Shown: positions 35,939 through 46,166 of the stretch, piece by piece
Numbering within the stretch: position 1 is the stretch's first letter
How the letters are laid out: each line of letters starts with the position of its first letter
Assembly: GCF_900604945.1 (NCBI RefSeq)
Contig: NZ_UWPB01000001.1
Span: forward strand, 806,001 to 870,000
Length of the DNA: 64,000 nt
Direction of reading: 5' to 3'
From: Ruminococcus sp. Marseille-P6503
GTDB taxonomy: Bacteria > Bacillota > Clostridia > Oscillospirales > Ruminococcaceae
The notes under the pieces: model-generated
What the model was told of the DNA's origin: nothing
The model's input: only the letters and a program-made list of their open reading frames with translations
Databases searched by the model: none
Translations under genes and position numbers: made by a program

Positions 35939-35948
35939 GGAAGTTGAA

Positions 35949-38900
35949 ATGAATAGTTATACGTTACATAGTCTGTTTGAAAAATACAGTGGGATTATTC
36001 CCAAATCCATGGAGGACGGAAAAGTTCTGAAGCTGACTTTCTACGAGCGGCAGAATAAAATGTCTGTTGCCGTAAAGTTCGATGAGCTTCAGGGCTTTGA
36101 TTTGCTGTGCGAATGTGAAAACAAGCTTGCTCAGGCGATCGGTGTAGGCAGATTTGAGATTTTATGCAAGTATACTCCTGATATGCTCGGCTCAGATTAT
36201 TTCGCGGAGCTTGTCAAGTTTATGAAAAGCAGATGTCCGGTCGTGAACGGCTTTTTTGACGGAGCGACAGCGGTATACGACGGCGGAACCTTTACTGTAA
36301 ACCTTCTGCACGGCGGTGAATCGGTGCTGAAAAAGTCAGGAATTGAAGCGCAGTTCAGCGCGCTGGTATACGAAATGTTTTCGGTAAACGCGGGAATTGC
36401 TTTTACGGGAGTAACCGAAAACGATGAGGAAGCGTTTCATAAAGCTCAGGAGGAATTTCTGCAGAATATCTCCGTCAGTGCGCCGTATTCTCAGCCGCCG
36501 GTTCAGGGATTTCCGAGCGACTCCCATACTGGTGCGTCCGGCAAGAAGAGCGATTTCCGCACCTGCACCGTTGATTTTACCAGACTTCACCTTATCGCGC
36601 AGGACGCGTTAGTGCTTAAGGGCGCGCCGATCAGCTCCGACGCGAAGGTTACGGATATGAAGAACATACCGCTTGAGGGTACGGAGGACCAGGTGACGGT
36701 CTGGGGAGAGGTCTTTCAGGTTGACACTAGAGAAACACGCAGCGGAATGCTTATTGCTATTGTATATTTCACTGATTTTACCTCGTCATTTTCTATAAAA
36801 ATGCTCGGAGGAATAAAACGGGGCAGATCGTCAAAAATGCTTTCAAAGGAAGAGCTTGAGGCTATACTTGAAAAGCTTAAAAAGGGCGTCTGCATAATCT
36901 GCTCAGGTAAAGTCGAGATAGACGATTATGACCATAAAACCAATCTTATTCCCGACAGTATAATGCTGGTTAAGCGTGAGCAGCCGACTGACAGCGCAGA
37001 GAAAAAACGAGTAGAGCTTCACTGCCATACCAATATGTCAAGCATGGACGCTCTTACTTCTGCGGACAGGCTTGTAAACCGCGCCTTTGAATGGGGACAT
37101 CAGGCTATAGCCATAACCGATCACGGAGTTGTTCAGGGCTATCCCGACGCAATGAATGCGGCGGCGAAAATAAGAAAGGGCGGCGGAAATTTCAAGGTTA
37201 TTTACGGCATTGAGGCATATGAGGTAAATAACGACGTCAATATTTACAAGGGCTGGGATAAACGCAGGCTTACCGATGAGATAATAGTGTTTGATCTGGA
37301 AACCACAGGCACCTCCGCAGCTAACGACAGAATCATAGAAATAGGCGCGGTAAAGCTCAGGAATCTTGAGATCGCGGAACGCTTCGATATGCTTGTAAAT
37401 CCCGAAAGAAAGCTTACTGATTTTATATCGGATCTTACGCACATAACCGACGATATGCTTAAGGACGCTGCTGATGAAAAAACCGCTATGGAGGCATTCG
37501 TGAAATTCTGCGGCGAAAGGCCTGTCTTTGTCGCGCACAATGCCGATTTTGACACGTCGTTTATCAGGGAGGCTTTCAGGCGTCAGGGAATAAAATATGA
37601 GTTTTCGTCAATAGATACTGTGCCTATGAGCCGTATTATGCTTCCGCAGCTTGAAAAGCACAAGCTTAACTATGTTGCCGAGCATTTCGGGCTGGGTGAT
37701 TTTAATCATCACAGAGGCTGTGATGACGCGGAGGTTCTGGCGGAAATATTTATAAGATTCTGCAGGCGGCTTACGGAGCAGTATCCAGGTATGTTCATTA
37801 CTGTAGATATGCTTAACAGCCTGCTTGCCGATACGGATAACGTTAAGGACAAGCCGTCGTATCATCAGATTATACTTGTGCGCAACAATATTGGACTGAA
37901 AAATCTCTATAAGCTTATTTCAATGTCCAATCTTGATTTTTATAAGAAGCGTCCCCGTATACCCAAATCAGAGCTGGTAAAGCACCGCGAGGGTCTTATT
38001 GTCGGAAGCGCCTGCGAGGCAGGGGAGCTGATACAGTCTTATCTTGAAGGAAAGCCAAGAGAATATATAAAGCAGATAGCAAGCTTCTACGATTATCTTG
38101 AGATCCAGCCGCAGGGCAATAATATGTTTATGCTTACGTCTGAGCGTCCTCCGTATACGGATATAACTACCGAGGAACAGGTCAAGGACATTAATCGGTT
38201 CGTGGCAGAGCTGGGCGATGAAATGGGGATTCCTGTCTGCGCCACAGGCGACGTTCATTTTATGAATAAGGGCGATTATCAGTTCAGGGCGATCCTTCAG
38301 GCTTCAAAGGGCTACACTGACGCCGACAGGCAGCCTCCTCTTTATCTGAAAACAACTCAGCAGATGCTGGACGAGCTTTCTTATCTCGGAAAGGAAAAGG
38401 CTTTTGAAGTAGTCGTTACAAACACAAATTACTTTGCCGATATGATAGATAAGGATCTTAAAGCCTTTCCCTACGGAACGTATACGCCGTTTATTGAAGG
38501 CGCGGTGCGTGAGCTTCAGGTTATCTGCTGGAAAAAGGCCTGCTCGATTTACGGCGACTGCGACCCGGACGACGTAGAGATACCTGACGGTGACGAGGGC
38601 ATAAACGAGCCGTTCAGAGCGCATATACCTGAAATAGTCTACAAAAGACTCGACAGAGAGCTTTCATCTATTATAAAGCACGGATTTGCGGTGCTTTACA
38701 TGATCTCTCAGAAGCTGGTGGCAAATTCTGTCGAGCACGGCTATCAGGTTGGCTCGAGAGGCTCGGTAGGCTCGTCGTTCGTAGCGTCGATGTCGGGAAT
38801 TTCCGAAGTTAATCCTCTTATGCCTCATTATGTGTGCGGAAAGTGCAAGCACAGCGAGTTTATTACTGACGGCTCGGTGGGCTCAGGCTTTGACCTGCCG

Positions 38901-40433
38901 CCTAAAAAATGTCCGGTTTGCGGGGAGGATATGCACCGCGACGGACACGATATTCCTTTTGAAACGTTTCTCGGGTTCGACGGAGATAAGGCGCCGGATA
39001 TTGACCTTAATTTCTCAGGGGACTATCAGGCGTTTGCCCATAAGTATACCGAAGAGCTTTTCGGCGCAGACCATGTGTTCAAGGCGGGAACTATCGGCGG
39101 AGTAGCCGAAAAAACCGCTTACGGCTATGTAAAAAAATATCTTGAGGAACGGGGAAAGGCTGTTCACCCCGCCGAAGAGCAAAGGCTTATAAACGGCTGT
39201 CTGGACGTGAAAAGAACTACAGGACAGCACCCCGGCGGAATGGTCGTAATCCCCAGCGATTATGAGGTATACGACTTTACACCGGTGCAGCATCCTGCCG
39301 AAAAGGCGGATTCGGATATTGTTACGACGCATTTTGATTTCCATTCGCTTCACGATACTATTCTCAAGCTTGACGAGCTTGGACACGATGTGCCAACTCT
39401 CTATAAATACCTTGAAGATATGACGGGACTTGACATACTTGAAATTCCGATGTCTGATGAAAAGGTATATTCGCTGTTTACTTCTCCCGAGGCTTTGGAC
39501 GTTTCGCCGGAGGATATAATGTGGGAAACGGGAACTCTGGGAATTCCGGAGATGGGCACAGGATTCGTATGCCAGATGCTTCTTGAGGCAAAGCCTAAGA
39601 ATTTCAGCGATCTTTTGCAGATCTCCGGCCTTTCCCACGGAACCGACGTATGGCTTGGCAACGCGCAGGAGCTTATACATAACGGAACCTGCACCATTTC
39701 CGAGGTTATCGGAACGCGTGACAGTATCATGACCTATCTGATATATCACGGACTTGAGCCGAAGCTTTCGTTTAAGATCATGGAAATAACAAGAAAAGGA
39801 AACGCTCCTAAGCTGCTGACCGAGGAAATGAAGCAGGATATGCGGGAGCATAGTGTTCCTGAGTGGTATATAGACAGCTGCCTGAAAATCAAATATATGT
39901 TTCCTAAGGCTCATGCCGCGGCTTATGTTACGTCTGCAATAAAGCTGTGCTGGTTTAAGATTTATAAGCCGCTGGAATTCTACGCGGCGCTCTTTACAGT
40001 TCGTGGCGAGGATTTTGAGGCTGAAACGGCTGTAAAGGGCAAGCATCATGTGCAGATGAGAATAGAAGAACTGAAGAATAAATCAAAGCAGGACAGAACC
40101 GCGAAGGACGACGGCGTTCTGGACACGCTTATGCTTATAAATGAAATGCTTTGCAGAGGCTATGAATTTCTTCCGGTTGATATTTTCAAATCTCACGCAA
40201 CGATTTATCAGATAGAGGACGGAAAGCTCAGACTGCCGTTCTGCTCGCTTTCGGGAGTCGGCGCCAACGCGGCAGTCAGTCTGTACGAAAAAGCGCAGCA
40301 TAAGGACTTTATTTCAATAGAGGAATTTCAGCAGCAAAGCGGTATCGGTAAATCTGTAGTGGAAACGCTTGAAAAAAGCGGCGCTTTCGGCGATCTGCCT
40401 AAATCTAATCAAATTTCCTTGTTTTCATTTTAG
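35949..40433 (+). CDS. polC: DNA polymerase III alpha subunit, Gram-positive PolC type
   Basis: Replicative polymerase, about 1494 aa. In order: an N-terminal domain, an OB fold (about 230-330), a PHP domain starting [13 protein letters not shown] (about 355), and the 3'-5' exonuclease inserted in PHP with DLETTG (about 448). The polymerase core follows, with the four-Cys zinc site (CGKC...CPVCG, about 963-990), the palm motif [13 protein letters not shown] (about 1017) and the helix-hairpin-helix C-terminus. Start ATG 35949 with AAGGAAG, 10 nt after ispG; the longer frame runs into ispG. Marks a Firmicutes or related genome. Confidence 0.97.
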   Translation: MNSYTLHSLFEKYSGIIPKSMEDGKVLKLTFYERQNKMSVAVKFDELQGFDLLCECENKLAQAIGVGRFEILCKYTPDMLGSDYFAELVKFMKSRCPVVNGFFDGATAVYDGGTFTVNLLHGGESVLKKSGIEAQFSALVYEMFSVNAGIAFTGVTENDEEAFHKAQEEFLQNISVSAPYSQPPVQGFPSDSHTGASGKKSDFRTCTVDFTRLHLIAQDALVLKGAPISSDAKVTDMKNIPLEGTEDQVTVWGEVFQVDTRETRSGMLIAIVYFTDFTSSFSIKMLGGIKRGRSSKMLSKEELEAILEKLKKGVCIICSGKVEIDDYDHKTNLIPDSIMLVKREQPTDSAEKKRVELHCHTNMSSMDALTSADRLVNRAFEWGHQAIAITDHGVVQGYPDAMNAAAKIRKGGGNFKVIYGIEAYEVNNDVNIYKGWDKRRLTDEIIVFDLETTGTSAANDRIIEIGAVKLRNLEIAERFDMLVNPERKLTDFISDLTHITDDMLKDAADEKTAMEAFVKFCGERPVFVAHNADFDTSFIREAFRRQGIKYEFSSIDTVPMSRIMLPQLEKHKLNYVAEHFGLGDFNHHRGCDDAEVLAEIFIRFCRRLTEQYPGMFITVDMLNSLLADTDNVKDKPSYHQIILVRNNIGLKNLYKLISMSNLDFYKKRPRIPKSELVKHREGLIVGSACEAGELIQSYLEGKPREYIKQIASFYDYLEIQPQGNNMFMLTSERPPYTDITTEEQVKDINRFVAELGDEMGIPVCATGDVHFMNKGDYQFRAILQASKGYTDADRQPPLYLKTTQQMLDELSYLGKEKAFEVVVTNTNYFADMIDKDLKAFPYGTYTPFIEGAVRELQVICWKKACSIYGDCDPDDVEIPDGDEGINEPFRAHIPEIVYKRLDRELSSIIKHGFAVLYMISQKLVANSVEHGYQVGSRGSVGSSFVASMSGISEVNPLMPHYVCGKCKHSEFITDGSVGSGFDLPPKKCPVCGEDMHRDGHDIPFETFLGFDGDKAPDIDLNFSGDYQAFAHKYTEELFGADHVFKAGTIGGVAEKTAYGYVKKYLEERGKAVHPAEEQRLINGCLDVKRTTGQHPGGMVVIPSDYEVYDFTPVQHPAEKADSDIVTTHFDFHSLHDTILKLDELGHDVPTLYKYLEDMTGLDILEIPMSDEKVYSLFTSPEALDVSPEDIMWETGTLGIPEMGTGFVCQMLLEAKPKNFSDLLQISGLSHGTDVWLGNAQELIHNGTCTISEVIGTRDSIMTYLIYHGLEPKLSFKIMEITRKGNAPKLLTEEMKQDMREHSVPEWYIDSCLKIKYMFPKAHAAAYVTSAIKLCWFKIYKPLEFYAALFTVRGEDFEAETAVKGKHHVQMRIEELKNKSKQDRTAKDDGVLDTLMLINEMLCRGYEFLPVDIFKSHATIYQIEDGKLRLPFCSLSGVGANAAVSLYEKAQHKDFISIEEFQQQSGIGKSVVETLEKSGAFGDLPKSNQISLFSF

Positions 40434-40468
40434 ATTTTGATGAAATTATAAAATAAGCCTCAAAATAA

Positions 40469-40497
40469 TTGACAAATTAGTGTGTTTGTGATATCAT
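40469..40497 (+). promoter_or_regulatory. Promoter of the histidine operon
   Basis: TTGACA (40469-40474), 17-bp spacer, TATCAT (40492-40497). The 65-nt leader shows no T-box signature and no histidine-rich leader peptide, so regulation of the operon is not evident. Confidence 0.72.
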
Positions 40498-40567
40498 GTT
40501 ATTATGCTACTATGCTATTACTTTAGCAGGCGAAAGCGACATTTAAACGCAGGGGGATATTATAAAA

Positions 40568-41767
40568 ATGAAAAGATACGACCTGATAACGCCGGAGGGA
40601 ACCAGAGATCTGCTTTTCAGCGATTGTATTGCAAGGCGTGCAGTTGAAGAAAAGCTTGCCGGTATATTCAAAGGCTTCGGATACAGCGAGGTAGTCACTC
40701 CCGGAATAGAGTTTTTTGATCTGTTCAGCGGAAGCTCAAGAAATTTCCGGCAGGAAAATATGTACAAGCTTACCGATTCCAAGGGCAGGCTTATAGTTCT
40801 CAGACCTGATTCAACTATCCCGATCGCCAGACTTGCTTCTACAAGGCTGAAATATGCCAAGCTTCCGTTAAGACTGTATTACAATCAGTCCGTCTATCAA
40901 AATAATTCGCTGCTTAAGGGTCATTCCGACGAAACCGTTCAGTCGGGGATAGAGCTTATAGGCGGCGTAAATACCAAGCGTGCGGACTATGAAGCGTTAA
41001 GCATGGCGGCGCAGTCGCTTTCGGAATTTGATAATGAAAATTTCCGTCTTGAAATAGGTCATATCGGTTATTTCAAGGAGCTTGTGGCAAAGCTTGACGT
41101 TGACGAGGGAGTTCAGGAGGAAATCAGGTTTTTAATTTCCGCTAAAAATTATCCTGCTCTTAACGATTTACTGGATAAAGTTGGAAGCAATCAGGTGACA
41201 AACGCTCTTAAGCAGCTTCCGAGGCTTTTCGGCGGCGTTGAAGTGTTTGAAAAGGCAGCCGAAATTTATACGGACGATAAAATTACGGGTATACTTTATA
41301 ACCTGAAAGAGGTTTACAACCGTCTTTTGAATCTGGGCTATGAGGGCAGGATTTCCGTCGATCTGGGAATTGTAAGCCATACGGATTATTATACCGGCAT
41401 TGTGTTCAAAGGCTATCTTTCAGAGGTAGGTCAGTCTGTGTTAAAGGGAGGAAGATATGACAAGCTGCTGGGAGAATTCGGGAACGATTGTCCCGCGGTA
41501 GGCTTTGGAATAAACGTTGACGATGTAGCAAGGCATATTGAAAAAATCGGAGGAGCGCCAAGGCTTAAAACGGCGGACGCTGTGGTTTACGGTGAAAAGG
41601 GCTATGTGGTCGAAGCTGTGGCTTACGCGCAGAAGCTTGTGAGAGAGGGCTTGACCGTGGAAAATTCCTTGTTTAACACCGCGGAGGAATCCGAGGAATA
41701 CGCAAGAACAAAGGGCATAAAGAAGCTTATTATTGTCGGCGAGGACGTTAAAGAGCTTGAACTGTAA
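40568..41767 (+). CDS. hisZ: ATP phosphoribosyltransferase regulatory subunit
   Basis: HisRS paralogue, 399 aa, that pairs with the short HisG and is needed for its activity and feedback control. It starts KRYDLITPEGTRDLLF and has the class II synthetase-like motif VLRPDSTIPIARLAS and DLGIVSHTDYYTGIVFKGY. It lacks the HisRS anticodon domain. Ribosome site AGGGGGAT. First gene of the his operon. Confidence 0.93.
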   Translation: MKRYDLITPEGTRDLLFSDCIARRAVEEKLAGIFKGFGYSEVVTPGIEFFDLFSGSSRNFRQENMYKLTDSKGRLIVLRPDSTIPIARLASTRLKYAKLPLRLYYNQSVYQNNSLLKGHSDETVQSGIELIGGVNTKRADYEALSMAAQSLSEFDNENFRLEIGHIGYFKELVAKLDVDEGVQEEIRFLISAKNYPALNDLLDKVGSNQVTNALKQLPRLFGGVEVFEKAAEIYTDDKITGILYNLKEVYNRLLNLGYEGRISVDLGIVSHTDYYTGIVFKGYLSEVGQSVLKGGRYDKLLGEFGNDCPAVGFGINVDDVARHIEKIGGAPRLKTADAVVYGEKGYVVEAVAYAQKLVREGLTVENSLFNTAEESEEYARTKGIKKLIIVGEDVKELEL

Positions 41768-41788
41768 GAGCACAGGAGGAATCAGAAA

Positions 41789-42418
41789 ATGAATAAACCG
41801 CTTAGAATTGCTCTTACAAAGGGCAGACTTGAAAAGGATACGGTAGGACTTCTGGAGAAAATAGGCTATGACTGTACGGCAGTAAGAGAAAAGGGAAGAA
41901 AGCTTATTCTGCCTGTTCCCGACGGAAACCTTGAGGTGGTTCTGGCAAAAGCCAACGACGTTATTACATATGTCGAGCACGGAGTGTGCGATATCGGCGT
42001 TGTGGGCAAGGATACCATCATGGAAATGCAGGGTAAATTTTTTGAGCTTTGCGATCTCGGCTTCGGCAGATGCAGATTTGCGCTCGCTGCAAAGAAGGGC
42101 TCAAAGTTTTACGGAGGATATAACGTAAAAACCATTGCTACAAAATATCCGAACATCACCAGAAATTATTTCGAGAGCAAGGGAATGGACGTTGAAATCG
42201 TCAAGATAGAAGGCTCTGTAGAGCTTGCGCCGCTGCTGGAGCTTGCAGACGGGATAGTTGATATTGTAGAAACCGGCACGACTCTGAAAGAAAACGGACT
42301 TGAGGTTATTGAGGATATTGTTCCTGTATCGGCAAGGCTTATTGTTAATATGGTAAGTATGAAACTCAGGCAGCAGGAAATCGAGAGCTTTGTGGAGCTT
42401 GTTGAAAAAGCTTTGTAA
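41789..42418 (+). CDS. hisG: ATP phosphoribosyltransferase, short form
   Basis: 209 aa, the short catalytic form that requires HisZ. Contains LRIALTKGRL, the GIVGKDTI-type segment (IGVVGKDTIME) and the PRPP-binding loop DIVETGTTLKENGL. First step of histidine synthesis. Ribosome site AGGAGG. Confidence 0.96.
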   Translation: MNKPLRIALTKGRLEKDTVGLLEKIGYDCTAVREKGRKLILPVPDGNLEVVLAKANDVITYVEHGVCDIGVVGKDTIMEMQGKFFELCDLGFGRCRFALAAKKGSKFYGGYNVKTIATKYPNITRNYFESKGMDVEIVKIEGSVELAPLLELADGIVDIVETGTTLKENGLEVIEDIVPVSARLIVNMVSMKLRQQEIESFVELVEKAL

Positions 42419-42431
42419 CGGAGACAGGAAT

Positions 42432-42824
42432 ATGGAGTATATAGTTGCAGGAATCATTGTCGGAGCCTTTATCGGAGTTTCGTTTTACATCGCAAAAAAA
42501 GACGTAAAAAAAGATGCCGAAAGAGCAGCCTCTATGACTGACTATCAGAAGCAGACTCTTATCGAAACGCCTGATGTTCCTGCTCAGGGTCTGCTCAATG
42601 CCGCCGTGACACAGGGTATTATTTATGAGGTCAAGAGAAAAGGCACATCAGACGTTTCGCTGATTGTTATGTTTTATAACAGATATTATCCAAACTTAAA
42701 AAATCAATTTCAGCACGCTGACATATGCATGAAAGCAGAAGAATTTGGCGCGCATTGTCTTAAAGAAGGAGATTATGTCAAGCTTTTACTTAACGAACAT
42801 AAATCACCAAAGCTTGTCTTTTAA
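42432..42824 (+). CDS. Membrane-anchored protein of unknown function inside the his operon
   Basis: 130 aa from the ATG at 42432 (ACAGGAA upstream). One N-terminal hydrophobic helix (YIVAGIIVGAFIGVSFYIA) is followed by a Lys/Asp-rich linker and a small soluble domain. Not recognised and not a histidine enzyme. It lies 13 nt after hisG and 21 nt before hisD, so it is co-transcribed with them. No duplicated gene end was found around it. Confidence 0.75.
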   Translation: MEYIVAGIIVGAFIGVSFYIAKKDVKKDAERAASMTDYQKQTLIETPDVPAQGLLNAAVTQGIIYEVKRKGTSDVSLIVMFYNRYYPNLKNQFQHADICMKAEEFGAHCLKEGDYVKLLLNEHKSPKLVF

Positions 42825-42845
42825 TTTAAACGGGAGGTCTGTAAA

Positions 42846-44135
42846 ATGGCAGTTTTAAAGAAAATTTTCGCTAACGGAGTTGACGAGGCTGAATTTTTCA
42901 GGCAGGTCGAGCGGCGCAGCGGCGAAACAGATAAAAAGGTAACGGCGGTTGTTTCAGAGATAATAGAAAATGTACGCGGTAACGGCGACAGTGCGGTCAA
43001 GGCGTATACCGAAAAATTTGACGGAAAGCTGCCTGAATATTACGAGGTGCCGAGAGATGTTATCAACGACGCTATGACGGAAGCAGATCCTGAATTTGTT
43101 GACGCTTTGCTCAATGCGGTAGAAAATATTTCAGACTTCCATAACCGTCAGAAATCTCAGTCCTTTGTCAATCCCAAGGAAAACGGCGTGATTCTCGGTC
43201 AGAGAGTAAGGGGCCTGGAGAGAGTGGGCCTTTATGTTCCGGGCGGTACGGCCGCTTATCCTTCGTCGGTCCTGATGAATGCTATCCCCGCCAAAATTGC
43301 AGGCGTCAAGGAAATTATTATGGTAACTCCTCCGCTCAGGGACGGAACTCCAAACAAGGATATTCTTGTTGCGGCGGCTGTCTGCGGAGTTGACAGAGTG
43401 TTTATGTCGGGAGGAGCGCAGGCTATTGCCGCGCTTGCTTACGGCACTGAGGAAATTCCAAAGGTAGATAAGATCGTAGGGCCGGGAAATATTTATGTAG
43501 CTACCGCAAAGAAGCTCCTTTACGGCGTGGTTGATATTGATATGATCGCAGGACCGAGCGAAATTCTTGTTATGGCTGACAACAAGGCAAATCCTAAATA
43601 TATAGCCGCAGACCTCATGTCACAGGCTGAGCATGACAAGCTTGCTTCTGCAATTCTGGTGACTACCAGCGAATCTGTGGCTGATTCTACTATCGCGGAA
43701 ATCGAAAGGCAGATGAAAGACCTTTTGAGGAAGGAAATCATTGAAGCGTCGCTTTCGGATTACGGCGCGATTATTATCTGCGATACTAAGGAGCAGGCCT
43801 GCGATATTGCAAACCGTCTTGCACCCGAGCACCTGGAGGTTCTGTTTGAAAATCCCATGGAGTATCTGGGCAGGCTCGACAATGCCGGTTCGGTTTTCCT
43901 GGGTCAGTATGCTCCCGAACCGCTGGGGGATTACTATGCAGGTCCCAACCATGTTCTTCCCACAAGCGGAACGGCGAGGTTTTTCTCGCCTCTCGGCGTC
44001 AACAGCTTTGAAAAACGTTCAAGCTTTATTTACTATACTGAGGAGGCGCTCAGTGAGGCTAAGGACGATATTGTGCTTATTGCCGAAAAAGAGGGTCTGA
44101 CCGCTCACGCAAACGCTGTTAAGGTGAGATTCTGA
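42846..44135 (+). CDS. hisD: Histidinol dehydrogenase
   Basis: Last two oxidation steps of histidine synthesis; zinc enzyme, 429 aa. VGLYVPGGTAAYPSSVLMN, IAGPSEILV and the NHVLPTSGTARF block are diagnostic. Ribosome site GGGAGG. The last 58 bp before the stop are duplicated 1.5 kb downstream at 45647-45704 (55/58 identical), beyond an inserted gene. Confidence 0.97.
   Translation: MAVLKKIFANGVDEAEFFRQVERRSGETDKKVTAVVSEIIENVRGNGDSAVKAYTEKFDGKLPEYYEVPRDVINDAMTEADPEFVDALLNAVENISDFHNRQKSQSFVNPKENGVILGQRVRGLERVGLYVPGGTAAYPSSVLMNAIPAKIAGVKEIIMVTPPLRDGTPNKDILVAAAVCGVDRVFMSGGAQAIAALAYGTEEIPKVDKIVGPGNIYVATAKKLLYGVVDIDMIAGPSEILVMADNKANPKYIAADLMSQAEHDKLASAILVTTSESVADSTIAEIERQMKDLLRKEIIEASLSDYGAIIICDTKEQACDIANRLAPEHLEVLFENPMEYLGRLDNAGSVFLGQYAPEPLGDYYAGPNHVLPTSGTARFFSPLGVNSFEKRSSFIYYTEEALSEAKDDIVLIAEKEGLTAHANAVKVRF
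44075..44132 (+). repeat. hisD 3'-end duplication, intact copy
   Basis: Final 58 bp of hisD coding sequence, 55/58 identical to 45647-45704. The matching region continues upstream as GGCTAAG in both, separated in this copy by 12 bp that are missing in the other. Confidence 0.93.
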
Positions 44136-44161
44136 CTGTATTTCTTTTATAGGAGAGAAAA

Positions 44162-45628
44162 ATGAACAGAATATATGACATTGCATTGAGACTGCAAAAG
44201 TATCCGCAGGTTTCATACGATGATGGCAGTGATACTTTAGTTTATGAAAAGCCCATATATCGGATAACCTATACGGAACAGCTAATAACTATATATTACG
44301 GTTCAAAGATATATGAACATATTGTTTCGGAATTCGACGAGGGTTATTCCTTTTTCAGATGGCTTGCCAAGGGGAAAATATCATTGGATAAAATGCCGGA
44401 TGGTTTTTTTCTGAAAATATCGGACTACAACAGGCTGTGCGAAAGGAAGCTGCGTGTAAAGCGTGTGGGAATAGTCGGCAGGATAATAGGTACGCTTTTA
44501 GCGATTCCGCTGATAGTGTTTCATGCACTTTTGCTTTACTGTTTTCCTGCTTATGCAAGCATGAATAAAATCGATATACTTGACATTGCACAGATTATCT
44601 TATGTATTGTGTCCATAGCGATAGGCGTTTTACTCATTGTTCATGTGTACAGAAAGCACCCAATGCGATGGCGTGATATCTTGATGATTGTTTTTGGCGC
44701 GGCTTTTGCGTGTTTCACCACATTGCTTTCGGCCGGGGTGTTTGTCAGCCGTAATGACGAGCCTGTTATACCGCTATATGGCGCAATTGCGCTAATGGTG
44801 GTTTTTCTGCCGTTTCAGGCGGCAGGCGCTTGGCTTGTAGTGAGAGGCTTTGTGGGCAGCAAGAAAAATTCAGATTTGATAATAAGGCGAACCCCGCAGT
44901 TTCCGCCGATTGAACAGGCAAAGGCTTTGTTTGAGCGGATTCTCGCAAATTCGCCCATGGTTTTGATTTTAACGCCCGATTATGAGCGGACTGAGCCGCT
45001 TAGTGTTTACGAGAGCAAGATAGGCGGCGAGCTGTATTTTGACCGGCGGACAAAATATCCGTGTGCCACATATGACCATAAAGGCGATATTAAACTTTAT
45101 CCGATTTTGCAGCTGAATTTGGCTGATTTGCCTAAAAACGATGAATTGCCGCTGCCAAGGGAGGGAATATTGCAGCTTTTTGTTTCCGGGTGGTACGATG
45201 AATATAATGCGCTTGTGTACTACAACACACCTGATGCTCCGATAAAAATGCCATATAGCTTTGATGACGCTTTTTACGAAGAATTATATGTTTATGCATG
45301 GGGCGAGATTCCGATAAAAATGTATATGGAAAAGACGGTGTTTTATGATCATAATGAAGCAAGTGACCTCATGAATCAGGCGGCGAATGAGCTTGGGATA
45401 ACCTTATCCGAGGATTTGTTATTCAGTGAATTAGCAGAATTTGTTGGGTGCAGTCGTTCCGGCGATTTATGGATTGGCGTAATCAGCAGTGAGAACGGCG
45501 ATTTGGCAATAACGCTTATTTCAGACAGTGACAGCTATGGTGAAAGAGGCGTTGAAACAGGCGAAGATGGAGAGATTACATGGAATATAAGTGCGGACGC
45601 ATTAAATCACGCACTTGAAAGAAAATGA
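44162..45628 (+). CDS. Membrane protein with C-terminal DUF1963 (YwqG)-like domain, inserted in his operon
   Basis: 488 aa. An N-terminal soluble part of about 95 residues is followed by three to four hydrophobic helices (about 100-230), then a soluble domain with YPILQLNLADLP and LPREGILQLFVSGWYDE, which fits the DUF1963/YwqG pattern. Function unknown. Codon use differs from the his genes (many TTG leucines and other AT-rich choices). The gene is flanked by two copies of the hisD 3' end, so it looks like a one-gene insertion between hisD and the next gene. Ribosome site TAGGAGAG. Confidence 0.8.
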   Translation: MNRIYDIALRLQKYPQVSYDDGSDTLVYEKPIYRITYTEQLITIYYGSKIYEHIVSEFDEGYSFFRWLAKGKISLDKMPDGFFLKISDYNRLCERKLRVKRVGIVGRIIGTLLAIPLIVFHALLLYCFPAYASMNKIDILDIAQIILCIVSIAIGVLLIVHVYRKHPMRWRDILMIVFGAAFACFTTLLSAGVFVSRNDEPVIPLYGAIALMVVFLPFQAAGAWLVVRGFVGSKKNSDLIIRRTPQFPPIEQAKALFERILANSPMVLILTPDYERTEPLSVYESKIGGELYFDRRTKYPCATYDHKGDIKLYPILQLNLADLPKNDELPLPREGILQLFVSGWYDEYNALVYYNTPDAPIKMPYSFDDAFYEELYVYAWGEIPIKMYMEKTVFYDHNEASDLMNQAANELGITLSEDLLFSELAEFVGCSRSGDLWIGVISSENGDLAITLISDSDSYGERGVETGEDGEITWNISADALNHALERK

Positions 45629-45646
45629 AAGCAGGAAACAGGCTAA

Positions 45647-45704
45647 GCTTATTGCAGAAAAAGAGGGTCTGACCGCTCACGCAAACGCTGTTAAGGCGAG
45701 ATTT
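45647..45704 (+). repeat. hisD: hisD 3'-end duplication, orphan copy
   Basis: Remnant of the hisD C-terminus (reads ...LIAEKEGLTAHANAVKARF then TAG) with no gene body. Its stop overlaps the AGGAGG of the next gene, which is a natural operon junction, so this copy probably marks the ancestral end of hisD before insertion. Confidence 0.93.
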
Positions 45705-45716
45705 TAGGAGGTCTAT

Positions 45717-46127
45717 ATGTATACAGCTTATTTAGATAATCTTCCTGAGGTGAAGAATAAATTCAATGTAGAGCTTGACGAGAATGAGAGAGTTGTTTTT
45801 ACTGCAAAGCTGCCGCTTTTCGGCACTGCTCCCGGCAGAATGCTTGGAGGCGATAATTCAAGGCTTACAATGACAAACAAAAGAATTATCGCAAACAACG
45901 GCGTCGGAGTGTGGACTGTAGATATTGCCGATGATATTGTAAGCTATGAGGAAATCAACAAGGGGGTTCTGATTTTCAAGGAGCATTATCATGTGATTAT
46001 GATTAACAAAACTATTTCATTCGGCGAAAATCTTTCCGAAACTATGGACGGATTTAGATTTTATTTTAAGAAGAATGACGGAAAAGCTTTTTCGGAAATT
46101 ATGAACAATCTGCTGAGCTTTCAGTGA
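45717..46127 (+). CDS. Bacterial PH-like domain protein, unknown function
   Basis: 136 aa soluble protein. The strand-rich pattern ERVVFTAKLPLFG...NSRLTMTNKRIIANNGVGVWTVDIADDIVSYEEI matches the general form of bacterial PH (GRAM/YdbS-like) domains; the assignment rests on pattern only. Ribosome site TAGGAGG overlaps the orphan hisD stop. Located between hisD and hisB; not a known histidine enzyme. Confidence 0.7.
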   Translation: MYTAYLDNLPEVKNKFNVELDENERVVFTAKLPLFGTAPGRMLGGDNSRLTMTNKRIIANNGVGVWTVDIADDIVSYEEINKGVLIFKEHYHVIMINKTISFGENLSETMDGFRFYFKKNDGKAFSEIMNNLLSFQ

Positions 46128-46166
46128 TATGCAGTACAAAGATAATTAAACAACAGGTGATAAAAA

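Noticed and set aside
39015-40049. Open frame of 344 codons antisense to polC
   Set aside because: The polC frame has the expected motifs across this whole interval; the opposite frame lacks any recognisable domain.
40498-40567. Possible his leader peptide (ATG at 40504)
   Set aside because: Only one His codon, no run of histidines, no terminator/antiterminator pair and no T-box signature.
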